A stretch of DNA of 64,000 bases, taken from the NCBI GenBank assembly GCA_963666865.1, contig OY763072.1, positions 2,976,001 to 3,040,000 of the forward strand. Direction: 5' to 3'. The notes under the pieces are model-generated. The model ran no database searches, was not told the DNA's origin, and saw only the letters and a program-made list of their open reading frames with translations. Within the stretch, counting starts at the first letter, position 1. Every line of letters begins with the position of its first letter. This DNA is from Bin87 sp963666865 (GTDB lineage: Bacteria; Chloroflexota; Dehalococcoidia; Lucifugimonadales; UBA3495). The translations under genes and the position numbers were made by a program. Positions 32,960 through 41,399 of the stretch are shown here, piece after piece.

Positions 32960-34189
32960 CTATTCGCGGACACCAATCCAGGTGTTTTCTTGCGTGACAC
33001 GGCCGGCGTCGATGGAGTCCTGGACCATGGTGGTCATTTCTTCCACATCGCGCACCAGAACTTCGCGGCCTCCCAAGCCGGCGATGAAACTCTGCACCAG
33101 CGGACGCTGGTCGAGGTTGTAAAGAGCGGAACGGACTTCGTTGAACAGCACGCCGCCGTAGGAGGGCGAGCCGTAGGAGTAGTCCCGGTCGATGACGCCG
33201 ACGGCCTGGCAACGGCTGAGGGCTTCGCGGATCTCGTCGGTGGCGAAGGGCCGGAAGAACTTGACGCGAAGGAACCCGACCTTTTTACCCTGCTCGCGCA
33301 TCCGACGGACGGCGACGCGGACGGGCATGGCCAACGTGCCCATGCCAACCAGCACGATGTCGGCGTCTTCGGTCATATATTCTTCGATGAAGGGGCTGGG
33401 GTCGCCGCGACCGAAGACTTGCTTGAATTCTTCGTAGGCTTCCTTGATTACGTCACCGGTGCGGCGCATGGCGTCGTCGGTCTGCCGGCGGATTTCCATG
33501 AGCCAGTCTTCATTGACCTGGGGTGCGACGGTGATGGGATTGTCGGGGTGCAGGAGAAGGCGTCCCCGGTCGTACCGGGGCAGGAACCGGTCCACCTGCT
33601 CCTGGGTGGGCACGTTGACGATGGCCTGGGAATGGGTCAGGAAGGAACCGTCGCAGGAGATGGCGGCGGGGAGGAAGACGCGGGGGTCTTCGGCGACGCG
33701 CCACGCCAGAAGCGCCGTGTCCATTGCTTCCTGGGCGGTTCCGACCCAATAGAGCATCCAACCCAAATCGCGGACGGCCATGGCGTCGTTGTGTTCCACG
33801 CCGAAGGCGCCGGGGTCGTCCAGGGCGCGGTTGCCGACCATGGCGACAACGGGCAGGCGGAGGCCGGCGGTCACGGTGATGGCCTCGAAGGCGTAGAACC
33901 AGCCCACGCCGCTGGAGCCGCAGAAGGTGCGAGCGCCCACCGCGGAGGCGTGTTTTACGATTTCAAATTGAGAGTGCTCGCTTTCGGCGACGATGAAGTC
34001 GCAGTCGAACGCGCCGTCGGCCTTGAGCTTGGACACGTACTGCATCACGGTGTCGTAGGGCCGGATGGGATAGGCGGTGATAACGTCAACGTCGGCGAGG
34101 GAGCAGGCGATGGCGATGGCTTCGCTGCCGCTGATGAGTTCTTCACGCTCCTGAGGGCGCTCGGTTTGGGGGACGGTTTGCGTGGCCAT
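32960..34189 (-). CDS. 2-oxoacid:ferredoxin oxidoreductase, alpha subunit
   Basis: 409 residues of the PorA type. The N-terminal domain has ISGSEAIAIACSLADVDVITAYPIRPYDTVMQYVSKL (the YPITP-like motif reads YPIRP) and the EHSQFEIVKHASAVGARTFCGSSGVGWFYAFE block; the C-terminal transketolase-like domain has VLVGMGTLAMPVRVAVRRM and VGFLRVKFFRPFATDEI. Its ATG overlaps the stop of the gamma-delta gene (TAATG). Acts in the POR complex with the genes on both sides. Confidence 0.92.
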   Translation of the reverse strand: MATQTVPQTERPQEREELISGSEAIAIACSLADVDVITAYPIRPYDTVMQYVSKLKADGAFDCDFIVAESEHSQFEIVKHASAVGARTFCGSSGVGWFYAFEAITVTAGLRLPVVAMVGNRALDDPGAFGVEHNDAMAVRDLGWMLYWVGTAQEAMDTALLAWRVAEDPRVFLPAAISCDGSFLTHSQAIVNVPTQEQVDRFLPRYDRGRLLLHPDNPITVAPQVNEDWLMEIRRQTDDAMRRTGDVIKEAYEEFKQVFGRGDPSPFIEEYMTEDADIVLVGMGTLAMPVRVAVRRMREQGKKVGFLRVKFFRPFATDEIREALSRCQAVGVIDRDYSYGSPSYGGVLFNEVRSALYNLDQRPLVQSFIAGLGGREVLVRDVEEMTTMVQDSIDAGRVTQENTWIGVRE

Positions 34190-35403
34190 TAGTCATCGTC
34201 TCCGGTGAGGGCAGCTTCGGATTCAGCTTCGTATTTGCCGGGGCTGTGATAGCCGTGACTGCGCTCGGCGTCGCTGGCTTTCTGGACCTCGATGAGGTCG
34301 GCCATCCACTTGTGGTAGCCGTCCTTGTCGCGGGTCCAGTGTTCGTACTGGCTGTTGTTGTCGTTGAACTCGGCCTCGTTGACCATGGTGATGCAGTCGG
34401 CGACGGGACACACAGCTTCGCAGACCGCGCAGCCGCAGCAGGCTTCCATGTTGGCGTCGTAGAGACCCTCGGGGGTGACGTCGAAGCAGGTGTCGGGGCA
34501 CTGGAGCCAGCAGAGGGTGCACTTGATGCAGGTGTCGAAGTTGATGACCGGCCTCATGGAACGGGTGCTGAACTTCTTGAACACGGCGTTGCGGGTGGGT
34601 TCGTAACCGTGCCCCCCACCGTCCGCAGGGGAGTTGATGGGATCGTAGCTCTCTCCCAGGGAACCGCCACGGAAACCCTCGCCGCCTTCCATGCCTCTTA
34701 TGACCAGACCCTCTTCCATGGAGCGCCAGCCGGGGAGGTCGAAACTGAAGGGGGTGTCGTCGTTGCCTTCGCCGGGTTCGACCGGACGCTGGATGGTGCG
34801 GTCGAAAGAGTTGCGGGCTGAAGTAAGTTTCAGGCCGCCCCAACCCTGGTCGTCCAGAGCGGCGACCATGGAGTCGAGGCTCACCAACTCGGGGCATACC
34901 TTGGCGAGAGCGCCGAGGATGCGGACATCAGTGTGGTCGTCTTTGTACACCCAGAGGCCGGAGAAGCTGGTGGAGGCCGGCACGATGGCGAGGTTGTAGG
35001 GGGTATCCTTCTGGTGGATGTCCTCGATGAGGGCGTCGGCTTCCTGGCGGGAGGTTACGATAAGGGTTCCGCCGGGCTTGGTCAGGGCGTTGATAGGTTG
35101 CAAGCCGTACCAGGCCCAGGACTCGACACCCTTGCACATGGTGTCGTCAACGTTGATGGTAACGTCCACCTCGCGGGCCTCGTACACGGCCAGGTTTTCT
35201 TCCAGCTCTTCTGGGCTGTCGGAAACGATGGCGAACTGCTTGGCGGGAATGCCATTGCGTTCGGGTGAGTCGCCATAGCGTCCGAATGCGGTGCCGATTT
35301 TGCCCTCTTTACGGGCGGCAAAAACGATGGTGCGGACGATGTTCCGGGCCAGGGTTTTCTGAAAAATCCCCCGGTACACCACCTCCACTGCCACAGTGCT
35401 CAT
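34189..35403 (-). CDS. 2-oxoacid:ferredoxin oxidoreductase, fused gamma-delta subunit
   Basis: 404 residues joining two usually separate subunits. The N-terminal part (about 1-190) is the gamma domain (EVVYRGIFQKTLARNIVRTIV; INVDDTMCKGVESWAWYGL). After a linker with conserved POR-delta features (RPVINFDTCIKCTLC), the C-terminal part (about 290-404) is a ferredoxin-like delta domain with two [4Fe-4S] motifs: C-x2-C-x2-C-x3-C in CIKCTLCWLQC and CCGCAVCEAVC. First gene of the operon with GAGGAGG before the ATG and a TATAAT -10 candidate on the minus strand (35436-35441). Confidence 0.92.
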   Translation of the reverse strand: MSTVAVEVVYRGIFQKTLARNIVRTIVFAARKEGKIGTAFGRYGDSPERNGIPAKQFAIVSDSPEELEENLAVYEAREVDVTINVDDTMCKGVESWAWYGLQPINALTKPGGTLIVTSRQEADALIEDIHQKDTPYNLAIVPASTSFSGLWVYKDDHTDVRILGALAKVCPELVSLDSMVAALDDQGWGGLKLTSARNSFDRTIQRPVEPGEGNDDTPFSFDLPGWRSMEEGLVIRGMEGGEGFRGGSLGESYDPINSPADGGGHGYEPTRNAVFKKFSTRSMRPVINFDTCIKCTLCWLQCPDTCFDVTPEGLYDANMEACCGCAVCEAVCPVADCITMVNEAEFNDNNSQYEHWTRDKDGYHKWMADLIEVQKASDAERSHGYHSPGKYEAESEAALTGDDD

Positions 35404-35488
35404 TTTGGGGAGGCCTCCTCGGTGATTGATGCGGCATTATAGCACGGTATGGTGAGGCGGATGATGACCGTATAGTTCGCAGAGACGT

Positions 35489-36175
35489 TCACAAATCGGC
35501 ACCCAAGTTTTCCAACTTGGAAAGCCATTCGCCGAAATGCTCGCATCGCGATCGCAGAGCGGGCAACCCAATCTTTCCGGCCACGATGGGGCCGGCGGAA
35601 GCTTTGCGGCTTTCGTATTCGGGTACTTCCGTAATGATGCGCTTTGATGGGGCAGTGTGTTCGCCGCCATCGACCAACTCCGGAGAATCAAACGAAGATA
35701 CTATGGCGGCAAGCCGACGTATTGCGCCATCTCTCTCGGGAAATTGTGTATCAAGCTGCCGCGGGTCCGCTAGCAACAGGGCCTCGAACTCGTGGAGTTG
35801 TAGGTAAGGTATGAAACGCCAGTCTGCAATATCCGCACTCAAGGCATGTTCCAACGCCTCGACACGGTCATATGGGTTGAAATGCCGATCGGAGTCTGCG
35901 CGCCCCGGAAAGTCGGCAGGCAAAGCATAGAGGTCAAACATCGTCGTAAAGCGCGCGTCCGAGTTCTGATCATTTCGCATCCATTGCTGAATGTCTTTTT
36001 TCGCTCGGGCGTAGTCAGTCATCCCCCCACGATGCTTCACGTTGCGCCGACGGCTAGTCTCTACGCAACGTGCGCTTGACGACACGTCAAAAGTTGCCAA
36101 GTGCTCACGCAGAACCGTGTTGACGAACGTCTCTTCGGTTTGGCCTTCGACAATGAAGTTCAGCCGAACAGCCAT
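35489..36175 (-). CDS. DUF4276 family protein (TOPRIM-like), partner of the AAA ATPase
   Basis: 228 residues from the ATG at 36175, which overlaps the TAA of the ATPase gene (TAATG). It matches DUF4276 closely: LNFIVEGQTEETFVNTVLREHL with the conserved glutamates at E10/E14, ETSRRRNVKHRGGMTDYARAKKDI, TTMFDLYALPADFPG, RFIPYLQLHEFEALLLADP. The VEGQTE and D-x-Y segments resemble the acidic motifs of TOPRIM nucleases. Its tight coupling to an ATPase suggests a two-component nuclease/ATPase module of the kind found in OLD- or PARIS-like defence systems. Activity is inferred only. Confidence 0.85.
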   Translation of the reverse strand: MAVRLNFIVEGQTEETFVNTVLREHLATFDVSSSARCVETSRRRNVKHRGGMTDYARAKKDIQQWMRNDQNSDARFTTMFDLYALPADFPGRADSDRHFNPYDRVEALEHALSADIADWRFIPYLQLHEFEALLLADPRQLDTQFPERDGAIRRLAAIVSSFDSPELVDGGEHTAPSKRIITEVPEYESRKASAGPIVAGKIGLPALRSRCEHFGEWLSKLENLGADL

Positions 36176-37284
36176 TATGGACGCCCTCCTATAATGTTTT
36201 TCTCCCAAAGTTCGGAGAGCGAATAATCGTCGAGCCATTCGTCCAAGGCGTCGCTGCTCAACTGCGTGAATGTTGATGCGCGGTCCTGGCGTTCAACTAC
36301 AACAATGTCTTCCGGCTCGAAGCAGTCAACGAGAAGTGCCGATTGGGTAGCAACAATGACCTGGGCATTGTGCGATGCGGCGCGTATTAAACCTCCGATG
36401 ACGTTGATAGCATAAGGGTGTAACCCGAGCTCTGGCTCGTCGAGAATCAGAACGTCTGGCAAGTCTTGCTCTGATTGGAGGAGGAGAGTGACTAGGGAGA
36501 TCACTCGGAGCATCCCATCGGATGCTTGCGACACATCGAACACAACGTCGCTGTTACGCTCACGCCATTGCAGGAGGATATTGCCGTAGTCAGGCTCCAA
36601 CACAAAGTCAGAAAAAAACGGGAGTATCAGGCGAACGGTATCGACAATCCGTTGGTATATTGGAGCCTCGTTTTCATGCAAGCGCAACAAGACAGGCGCA
36701 ATATTTGCGGCGTCCTCTTTCAGCCAACGGCTGTCGTTAATATTCCACTTACCCCGCATACGGGCGGTATCCGCCGTGTTGTGCAATTGATATACGACGA
36801 TTCTTTGCAAAAGGTTGCGAATGACACGCGCCGTCGTATCTCCCAAGTTGGCCATGGCGAGGAGCTGTGGTACCCGGTGCCCAGCGCCGGTTTCTTGCCA
36901 GTCTGCAACGGTAGGGTATGTTGCACGTGAGAACCGATAGCGCTCGTCAGCAAAAATGAAGGTGTCACCTGCCGCGAAAACCAGCCGGAAAGCATATTGG
37001 TCTCTGCCAGCTTCGGTCCGAATCGTCAATTCGGTTTCGATTTCCCGTGTCGTAGCTGGACCATCGTGCAGGAATTTACTAGCTCCGCCACGCTGTCCCA
37101 CATAAGATGGGAGGCCATTTTGGTCGGCCAAGGCCCAGCTCATCATGCGAAAGAATGATATGAAGTTGGACTTGCCAGCGCCGTTGGGACCAATTAGCAC
37201 GGTTAGCCGACGAGGCTTGAAATTTTCCAAGGCCCGGATGGTCTTGAACCCTCTGAGGGTTATAGCTTCAAGGTGGTTGCGCAT
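36175..37284 (-). CDS. AAA/ABC-class ATPase (AAA_15/AAA_21-type), candidate defence ATPase
   Basis: 369 residues. An SMC/RecF-like single-domain ATPase with an inserted region: N-terminal LRGFKTIRALENFKPRRLTVL, Walker A G32-PNGAGK-S39, an insert (about 75-240) with no known domain, the signature-like SQASDGMLRVISLV, Walker B VLILDEPELGLHPYAINVIGG and a final IVATQSALLVDCFEPEDIVVVER strand characteristic of OLD-like/AAA_21 ATPases. It precedes and overlaps the DUF4276 gene. Such pairs commonly sit in defence or accessory regions. Physiological trigger unknown. Confidence 0.88.
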   Translation of the reverse strand: MRNHLEAITLRGFKTIRALENFKPRRLTVLIGPNGAGKSNFISFFRMMSWALADQNGLPSYVGQRGGASKFLHDGPATTREIETELTIRTEAGRDQYAFRLVFAAGDTFIFADERYRFSRATYPTVADWQETGAGHRVPQLLAMANLGDTTARVIRNLLQRIVVYQLHNTADTARMRGKWNINDSRWLKEDAANIAPVLLRLHENEAPIYQRIVDTVRLILPFFSDFVLEPDYGNILLQWRERNSDVVFDVSQASDGMLRVISLVTLLLQSEQDLPDVLILDEPELGLHPYAINVIGGLIRAASHNAQVIVATQSALLVDCFEPEDIVVVERQDRASTFTQLSSDALDEWLDDYSLSELWEKNIIGGRP

Positions 37285-37402
37285 GATGGAATTTCCCCAT
37301 AACTACACTGCCGGCAGACCGTCTCTGGTGAAAGTAAGACAGGGCTACGGCGCTCGCCTATGGTACACTGACTGCTGACCTACGGCAAAGGAGCCCGTAG
37401 CG

Positions 37403-37500
37403 ATGGCCCAACGAATGAAGGCCGAGGGAGGCGATTATCGAGCTGCGGCGGCAGGAAAGGAAGAGCAAGATTTTTGACATTGTCGGCCCATCTTTCCTGT
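37403..37500 (+). pseudogene. Decayed copy of the 5' end of the TPP-enzyme gene at 39037
   Basis: About 100 bases beginning ATGGCCCAACGAATGAAGGC closely match the first ~100 bases of the gene at 39037, including GCAAGATTTTTG-ACATTGTCGGC; the resemblance extends upstream into the leader (TACACTGACTGCTGAC...AAGGAGC versus TACACTTCCCGATGAC...AAGGAGC). Small indels break the frame after about 12 codons. The copy lies on the far side of the MFS gene, so the MFS gene is bracketed by the fragment and the intact gene. Confidence 0.85.
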
Positions 37501-37528
37501 GTCACGTCTGCTCTAGCGCAAGCTTTCT

Positions 37529-37552
37529 GATTTCCTGCGAAGGCAGGGATTC
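37529..37552. repeat. Diverged family A palindrome
   Basis: TTTCCTGC-GAAG-GCAGGGATTCC, a degenerate reverse-oriented family A element between the pseudogene fragment and the MFS gene 3' end. Confidence 0.6.
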
Positions 37553-37616
37553 CGACTACGCGGTAGGAATACCCGTCAACGCTGAACACTTACAAGCGCA
37601 CGGGATCGAAACGCGC

Positions 37617-38936
37617 CTATTTGTCCATGCCGGCGCTTTCGCCGAATTGCCGGCCGAACAGGGGCATCATGAGCGCGCTGGCGATGGTAACTCCCAGGAA
37701 CAGGTAGCCGATGCCCGCGTAACCCGTGGTGGCCAGCAGCGCGCCGCCGATGGCCGCGCCCAGCGCGCCACCGGTCTGGTTGCTGAAGCCCATCAGGCTT
37801 GCGCCGGTGGACTTGGAATCTCCCGAATACTCGGTGCTGGCGGCGAGCATCGCCGGCATGGTGACGCTGATCAAAGCGGTCGCGGCGGTTGCCACCGCCA
37901 CCGTCGTCCATAGGCCCAAATCGAAGGAGAAGCAGAGCATGGCAAACACCCCGCCGGCGACCGACGTGACCGCCATGAGCAGTGCGCGCTCCTTCCTGTT
38001 GGCGACGTAGGCGGCGGCGTAGCTTCCGATCACCTGCCCGGCTCCATAAATCCCAATAGGCAGAGCAACAAATGCCTCGCTCACCCCAAAGGTTTCGATC
38101 AAATAGGCCGCCAGATATGCGCTCACGCCCCAGAAGGCGATCCGCTGGGTGACGCCGACGGACACGGCCACGCGGAAATACCGCACGGAGAGCAGCGCCC
38201 AGTACCGTGAGAGGAACGCCAGGTTGCGGACCCGGTCCGTCCGGTCGAGCGGATACCAGATTACACTGGCCAGGAAACCCACCGCCACGAACACGCCGGC
38301 GGCCAGGAAGGCAAATTGCCAGCCGCGCCAGTCGGCCAGGACGGCGGCGATGGGCGCGGCGACGGCGAACGCCGCTCCGTTGATGGCGATGATCGCGCTG
38401 ACCGCTTTCGCTCGCCGGGCCGGCGAAATTACATCTGATACCACCCCAACGGAGGTGGCCGGTATGGTCCCTCCGCCCAGTCCGGTCAATACCCGCAGGA
38501 CGAGAAGGGTGGCGAGGTTGGGCGCGAAAGCTGACGCCAAAACGGACCCAGTCACCAGCAGAAGGCCGGCCAAGGCCACCGGGCGACGTCCGAAGGAATC
38601 CGACAGCGGGCCGATGGTAAGGTGCGACGCTGCCCATGCGGCGGCGGTGACAGTCGCCAACTGTCCGGCCACCGGCACCGTGGAATTTAGATCGGTCGCG
38701 ATGTCCACCAGCAACGGCGGGACTATCATGACCGCGTTCTGCGTACCGAAAACGGCGAACAACAGCGTGGTGAGAAACCAGGCCTTGTTCACCTCCCCGG
38801 CCGCTGAGCGCACTGTTTGAGTCTCGATGTTACTTTCCAGCGCCCGGCGCAGTGGATCGTAGTTACACCCGCTGGACTGGGCGTCTCCTCGCGGAATCCG
38901 CCGGCTGAGACGCGCGATGTTGAGTGAGCATAGCAC
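37617..38936 (-). CDS. Major facilitator superfamily transporter
   Basis: About 400 to 440 residues; the frame opens at a GTG at 38936 but the conserved protein starts near NKAWFLTTLLFAVFG, so the first ~48 residues may be untranslated. Twelve hydrophobic helices are visible. The MFS motif A-like loop is PLSDSFGRRPVALAG after helix 2, and RVLTGLGGGTIPATSVGVVSDV follows helix 4. The fold and length fit drug/metabolite:proton antiporters of the DHA family, but the substrate is not known. It is inserted between the TPP-enzyme gene and a decayed copy of that gene's start. Confidence 0.85.
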   Translation of the reverse strand: MLCSLNIARLSRRIPRGDAQSSGCNYDPLRRALESNIETQTVRSAAGEVNKAWFLTTLLFAVFGTQNAVMIVPPLLVDIATDLNSTVPVAGQLATVTAAAWAASHLTIGPLSDSFGRRPVALAGLLLVTGSVLASAFAPNLATLLVLRVLTGLGGGTIPATSVGVVSDVISPARRAKAVSAIIAINGAAFAVAAPIAAVLADWRGWQFAFLAAGVFVAVGFLASVIWYPLDRTDRVRNLAFLSRYWALLSVRYFRVAVSVGVTQRIAFWGVSAYLAAYLIETFGVSEAFVALPIGIYGAGQVIGSYAAAYVANRKERALLMAVTSVAGGVFAMLCFSFDLGLWTTVAVATAATALISVTMPAMLAASTEYSGDSKSTGASLMGFSNQTGGALGAAIGGALLATTGYAGIGYLFLGVTIASALMMPLFGRQFGESAGMDK

Positions 38937-39036
38937 ACGTAGCCGTCGCCGTTGTCGGATGCCCGGAACGGTAACCGTTCATAGTTGGACGTGATACACT
39001 TCCCGATGACTTGCCAATAACAAGGAGCGCGTTTAC

Positions 39037-40734
39037 ATGGCCCAACGAATGAAGGCGGGGGAGGCGGTTATCGAACTGCTGCGGCAGGAAGGGGTGAGCA
39101 AGATTTTTGGTATTGTCGGCTCGTCTTTCCTGGACGTGTTGGATCCTTTGTATGACCGGGACGACATGGAGTTCGTGGGGGTGCGTCACGAGCAGGGGGC
39201 GGCGCTGATGGCCGACGGGTACAGCCGCATTGCCGGCGCGCCATCGGTGTGCCTGGTGACCAACGGGCCGGGCGTATTGAACCTTACCTACGGAATTGGG
39301 TCTGCCTACGTCGCGCACTCTCCGGTCGTGGTGTTGGCTCCGTCGGCATCGCGGGACCATCAGCATCTGGACTCCACGCAAGAGTTCGATCAGGTGGCGC
39401 TGTTTGAGCCAATCACCAAGGCCAGTTTTGCCATCAACAAGATTGAGCGACTGCCCGACGCCTTGCGGCAGGCGTTCCGTATTGCGACGTCGGGCAAGAT
39501 GGGGCCGGTTTTGGTGGACATACCGAGGGACCTGCTGCCGGGGGCTGAGGTTGACCTGGACCTGATGGCTCCGACGGCCTACCGGACGGGCCAAGGGCGT
39601 TCGCGAGGTGATCGGGCGCAGGTGGAGGCGGCGGCGAGGGAGATTTTGGCGGCGCGCCGGCCGGTGATCCTGGCCGGCGGCGGTGTGGAATGGAGCCTGG
39701 CCGACGCGGCGGTGGCGCGGCTTTCTGAACTTACCGGCGCTCCCATTGTCACGTCCTATGGTCGGGCCGACGCGGTTCCCAACGATCATCCCAACTATCT
39801 GGGACACCTGGGCCGGCTGGGGGCGCAGGAAGCCATTGACGCGGTGCGCAACGCCGACGTGATCGTGGCGGCGGGCACGCGGCTGGGACAGTCCACGACC
39901 TTCTTTGACAACCGATTTGTGCAAGCGGACGCGCGGATCGTACACGTTGAGATTGACCCCAAGGAGATAGGGCGGATTTACCCGATCTCGGTGGGCGTCG
40001 AGGGCGATGTTGGCGCGGTGGTGGATGAGATCAACGGCATCGTGGCGGCGGCAGAACTGCGGCCGGATCCGGAATGGACCAGAAGGGTGGCCGGCTGGAA
40101 CGCGGCTCGTGCCGCCCGGCTGGCAGCGGAGGCCGACCTGACCGGCGACTACATCAAGCCGCAGCGGGTGTACGCCGAGTTGAGGAAGGTTATGCCCCGA
40201 GACGCTATCATCGCGCTGGATGCCGGGTTGGCTCCCAACTTCGGGCAAGACCGGCTGAATTACTACCAACCGCGCAGCCTGATCATGGCGTTGGATCTGG
40301 GCGGTTTGGGGTTCAGCTTCCCGGCGTCCATTGGGGCCAATTTCGCGGCGCCGGAGCGGCCGGTGGTGAACTTCAACGGCGACGGCGGTTTCCTGTTCAA
40401 CGCCCAGGAGTTTGAGACGGCAGTGCGCTACGGACTGAAAAATATCTCGGTGGTGATGAACAACGACTGCTGGGGTTCGGAGAAGGCTTATCAGAAGTAC
40501 GCTTTCAACGAGCGATACGTAGGGGCGGATACGGTGAACCCCCGGTTCGACAAGTACGCCGAGCTGTTCGGCGGGACCGGGTTTTATGTTGACCAGCCCG
40601 AAGACATTGCTGATGCTTTTGCCCAGGCGCTTGCAGCGGATGGGCCCAGCATCATTGAGATACCCACCGATCCGGATGAGATGCCCAGGCCGGCGCGCTT
40701 GGCGGAAGTGCAGGCGCCCGGATCCGCGGGGTAG
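39037..40734 (+). CDS. TPP-dependent enzyme, acetolactate synthase / sulfoacetaldehyde acetyltransferase-like
   Basis: 565 residues, three TPP-enzyme domains. The activating glutamate is E52 in GVRHEQGAALMADGYSR; the C-terminal TPP motif is NGDGGFLFNAQEFETAVRYGLKNISVVMNNDCWG. The segment WGSEKAYQKYAFNERYVGAD...FDKYAELFGG recalls sulfoacetaldehyde acetyltransferase (Xsc), though generic acetolactate synthase catalytic subunits are also close. No ilvN or sulfonate genes are adjacent. AAGGAG precedes the ATG. Substrate therefore unresolved. Confidence 0.88.
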   Translation: MAQRMKAGEAVIELLRQEGVSKIFGIVGSSFLDVLDPLYDRDDMEFVGVRHEQGAALMADGYSRIAGAPSVCLVTNGPGVLNLTYGIGSAYVAHSPVVVLAPSASRDHQHLDSTQEFDQVALFEPITKASFAINKIERLPDALRQAFRIATSGKMGPVLVDIPRDLLPGAEVDLDLMAPTAYRTGQGRSRGDRAQVEAAAREILAARRPVILAGGGVEWSLADAAVARLSELTGAPIVTSYGRADAVPNDHPNYLGHLGRLGAQEAIDAVRNADVIVAAGTRLGQSTTFFDNRFVQADARIVHVEIDPKEIGRIYPISVGVEGDVGAVVDEINGIVAAAELRPDPEWTRRVAGWNAARAARLAAEADLTGDYIKPQRVYAELRKVMPRDAIIALDAGLAPNFGQDRLNYYQPRSLIMALDLGGLGFSFPASIGANFAAPERPVVNFNGDGGFLFNAQEFETAVRYGLKNISVVMNNDCWGSEKAYQKYAFNERYVGADTVNPRFDKYAELFGGTGFYVDQPEDIADAFAQALAADGPSIIEIPTDPDEMPRPARLAEVQAPGSAG

Positions 40735-40739
40735 CGATT

Positions 40740-41078
40740 ATGGCGACGTATGACACCATCAAGCCGTTGGACGTTGACATTTCGGGCAACGTGATAATCA
40801 TCAACTGGGACGATGGGCATCGGGGCATCTACCCACACCGAATGCTGAGGCTGCGATGCCCATGCGCGTCGTGCGTTGAGGAGATGACCGGGAGGGCGCT
40901 GCTGGACCCGGACAGCGTGCCCCAGGATGTGCGGGCGCTGGACCAGATGGCAGTGGGGCAGTACGCGCTACAGTTCCTTTGGAGCGACGCGCACTACACC
41001 GGGATCTACACCTACCGAGCGTTGCGGGCGGCCTGCACCTGTATAGCCTGCAACGAAGCGCGGGCGGCCCTGCCTTAA
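40740..41078 (+). CDS. DUF971 (GBBH-like N-terminal) domain protein
   Basis: 112 residues. It has the DUF971 pattern: INWDDGHRGIYPHRMLRLRCPCASCVEEMTGRALLD, then VGQYALQFLWSDAHYTGIYTYRALRAACTC. The cysteines are conserved in the family, which is often found fused to or near Mrp/ApbC-type iron-sulfur carriers. It follows the TPP-enzyme gene by five bases, so it is co-transcribed with it. Role in iron-sulfur protein maturation or as a small electron-transfer/assembly partner is inferred, not shown. Confidence 0.85.
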   Translation: MATYDTIKPLDVDISGNVIIINWDDGHRGIYPHRMLRLRCPCASCVEEMTGRALLDPDSVPQDVRALDQMAVGQYALQFLWSDAHYTGIYTYRALRAACTCIACNEARAALP

Positions 41079-41326
41079 TTCGCCGGTTGGCCGGCGCCTG
41101 TCTCGCTCGATTCGCTGTCGGGTTGACTGCTACGGAAAGTTTCGCCGGGGCGGTTGCGAAGCTTGGGCGAAGTGAAGGTGTCCGACTTGAACGAAAAGTT
41201 GGAAATCTGTCGCGTAGCCGGCTGGCCACAGGATTTGCAGTCGATTGGATCGTCGGCGCGGGACACGGGACGGATGGATTCGAATTCGTTACCACAGGCC
41301 GCGCAACGGTACTCGTAGATTGGCAT
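41075..41326 (-). CDS. FmdB-family zinc-ribbon protein
   Basis: 83 residues from the ATG at 41326 (GGAGG upstream). MPIYEYRCAACGNEFESIRPVS ... IDCKSCGQPATRQIS is the FmdB/putative regulatory zinc ribbon with two C-x2-C pairs; the remaining tail is Ser/Glu-rich and disordered. Members are called FmdB regulators, but function is not established. Its 3' end overlaps the stop of the DUF971 gene by four bases (tail to tail). A TATAAT -10 candidate lies at 41345-41350 on the minus strand. Confidence 0.82.
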   Translation of the reverse strand: MPIYEYRCAACGNEFESIRPVSRADDPIDCKSCGQPATRQISNFSFKSDTFTSPKLRNRPGETFRSSQPDSESSETGAGQPAN

Positions 41327-41399
41327 AGACACCTCCCTCCGGGAATTATATCCTAACGCAATTTTAGACTGGCCGTTAAGGGCAGGCAGGAACAGAAGA

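Noticed and set aside
39037..40734. Firm assignment as sulfoacetaldehyde acetyltransferase (xsc)
   Set aside because: Only local resemblance (WGSEK...FVG-like segment) and no sulfonate-metabolism or pta gene nearby.
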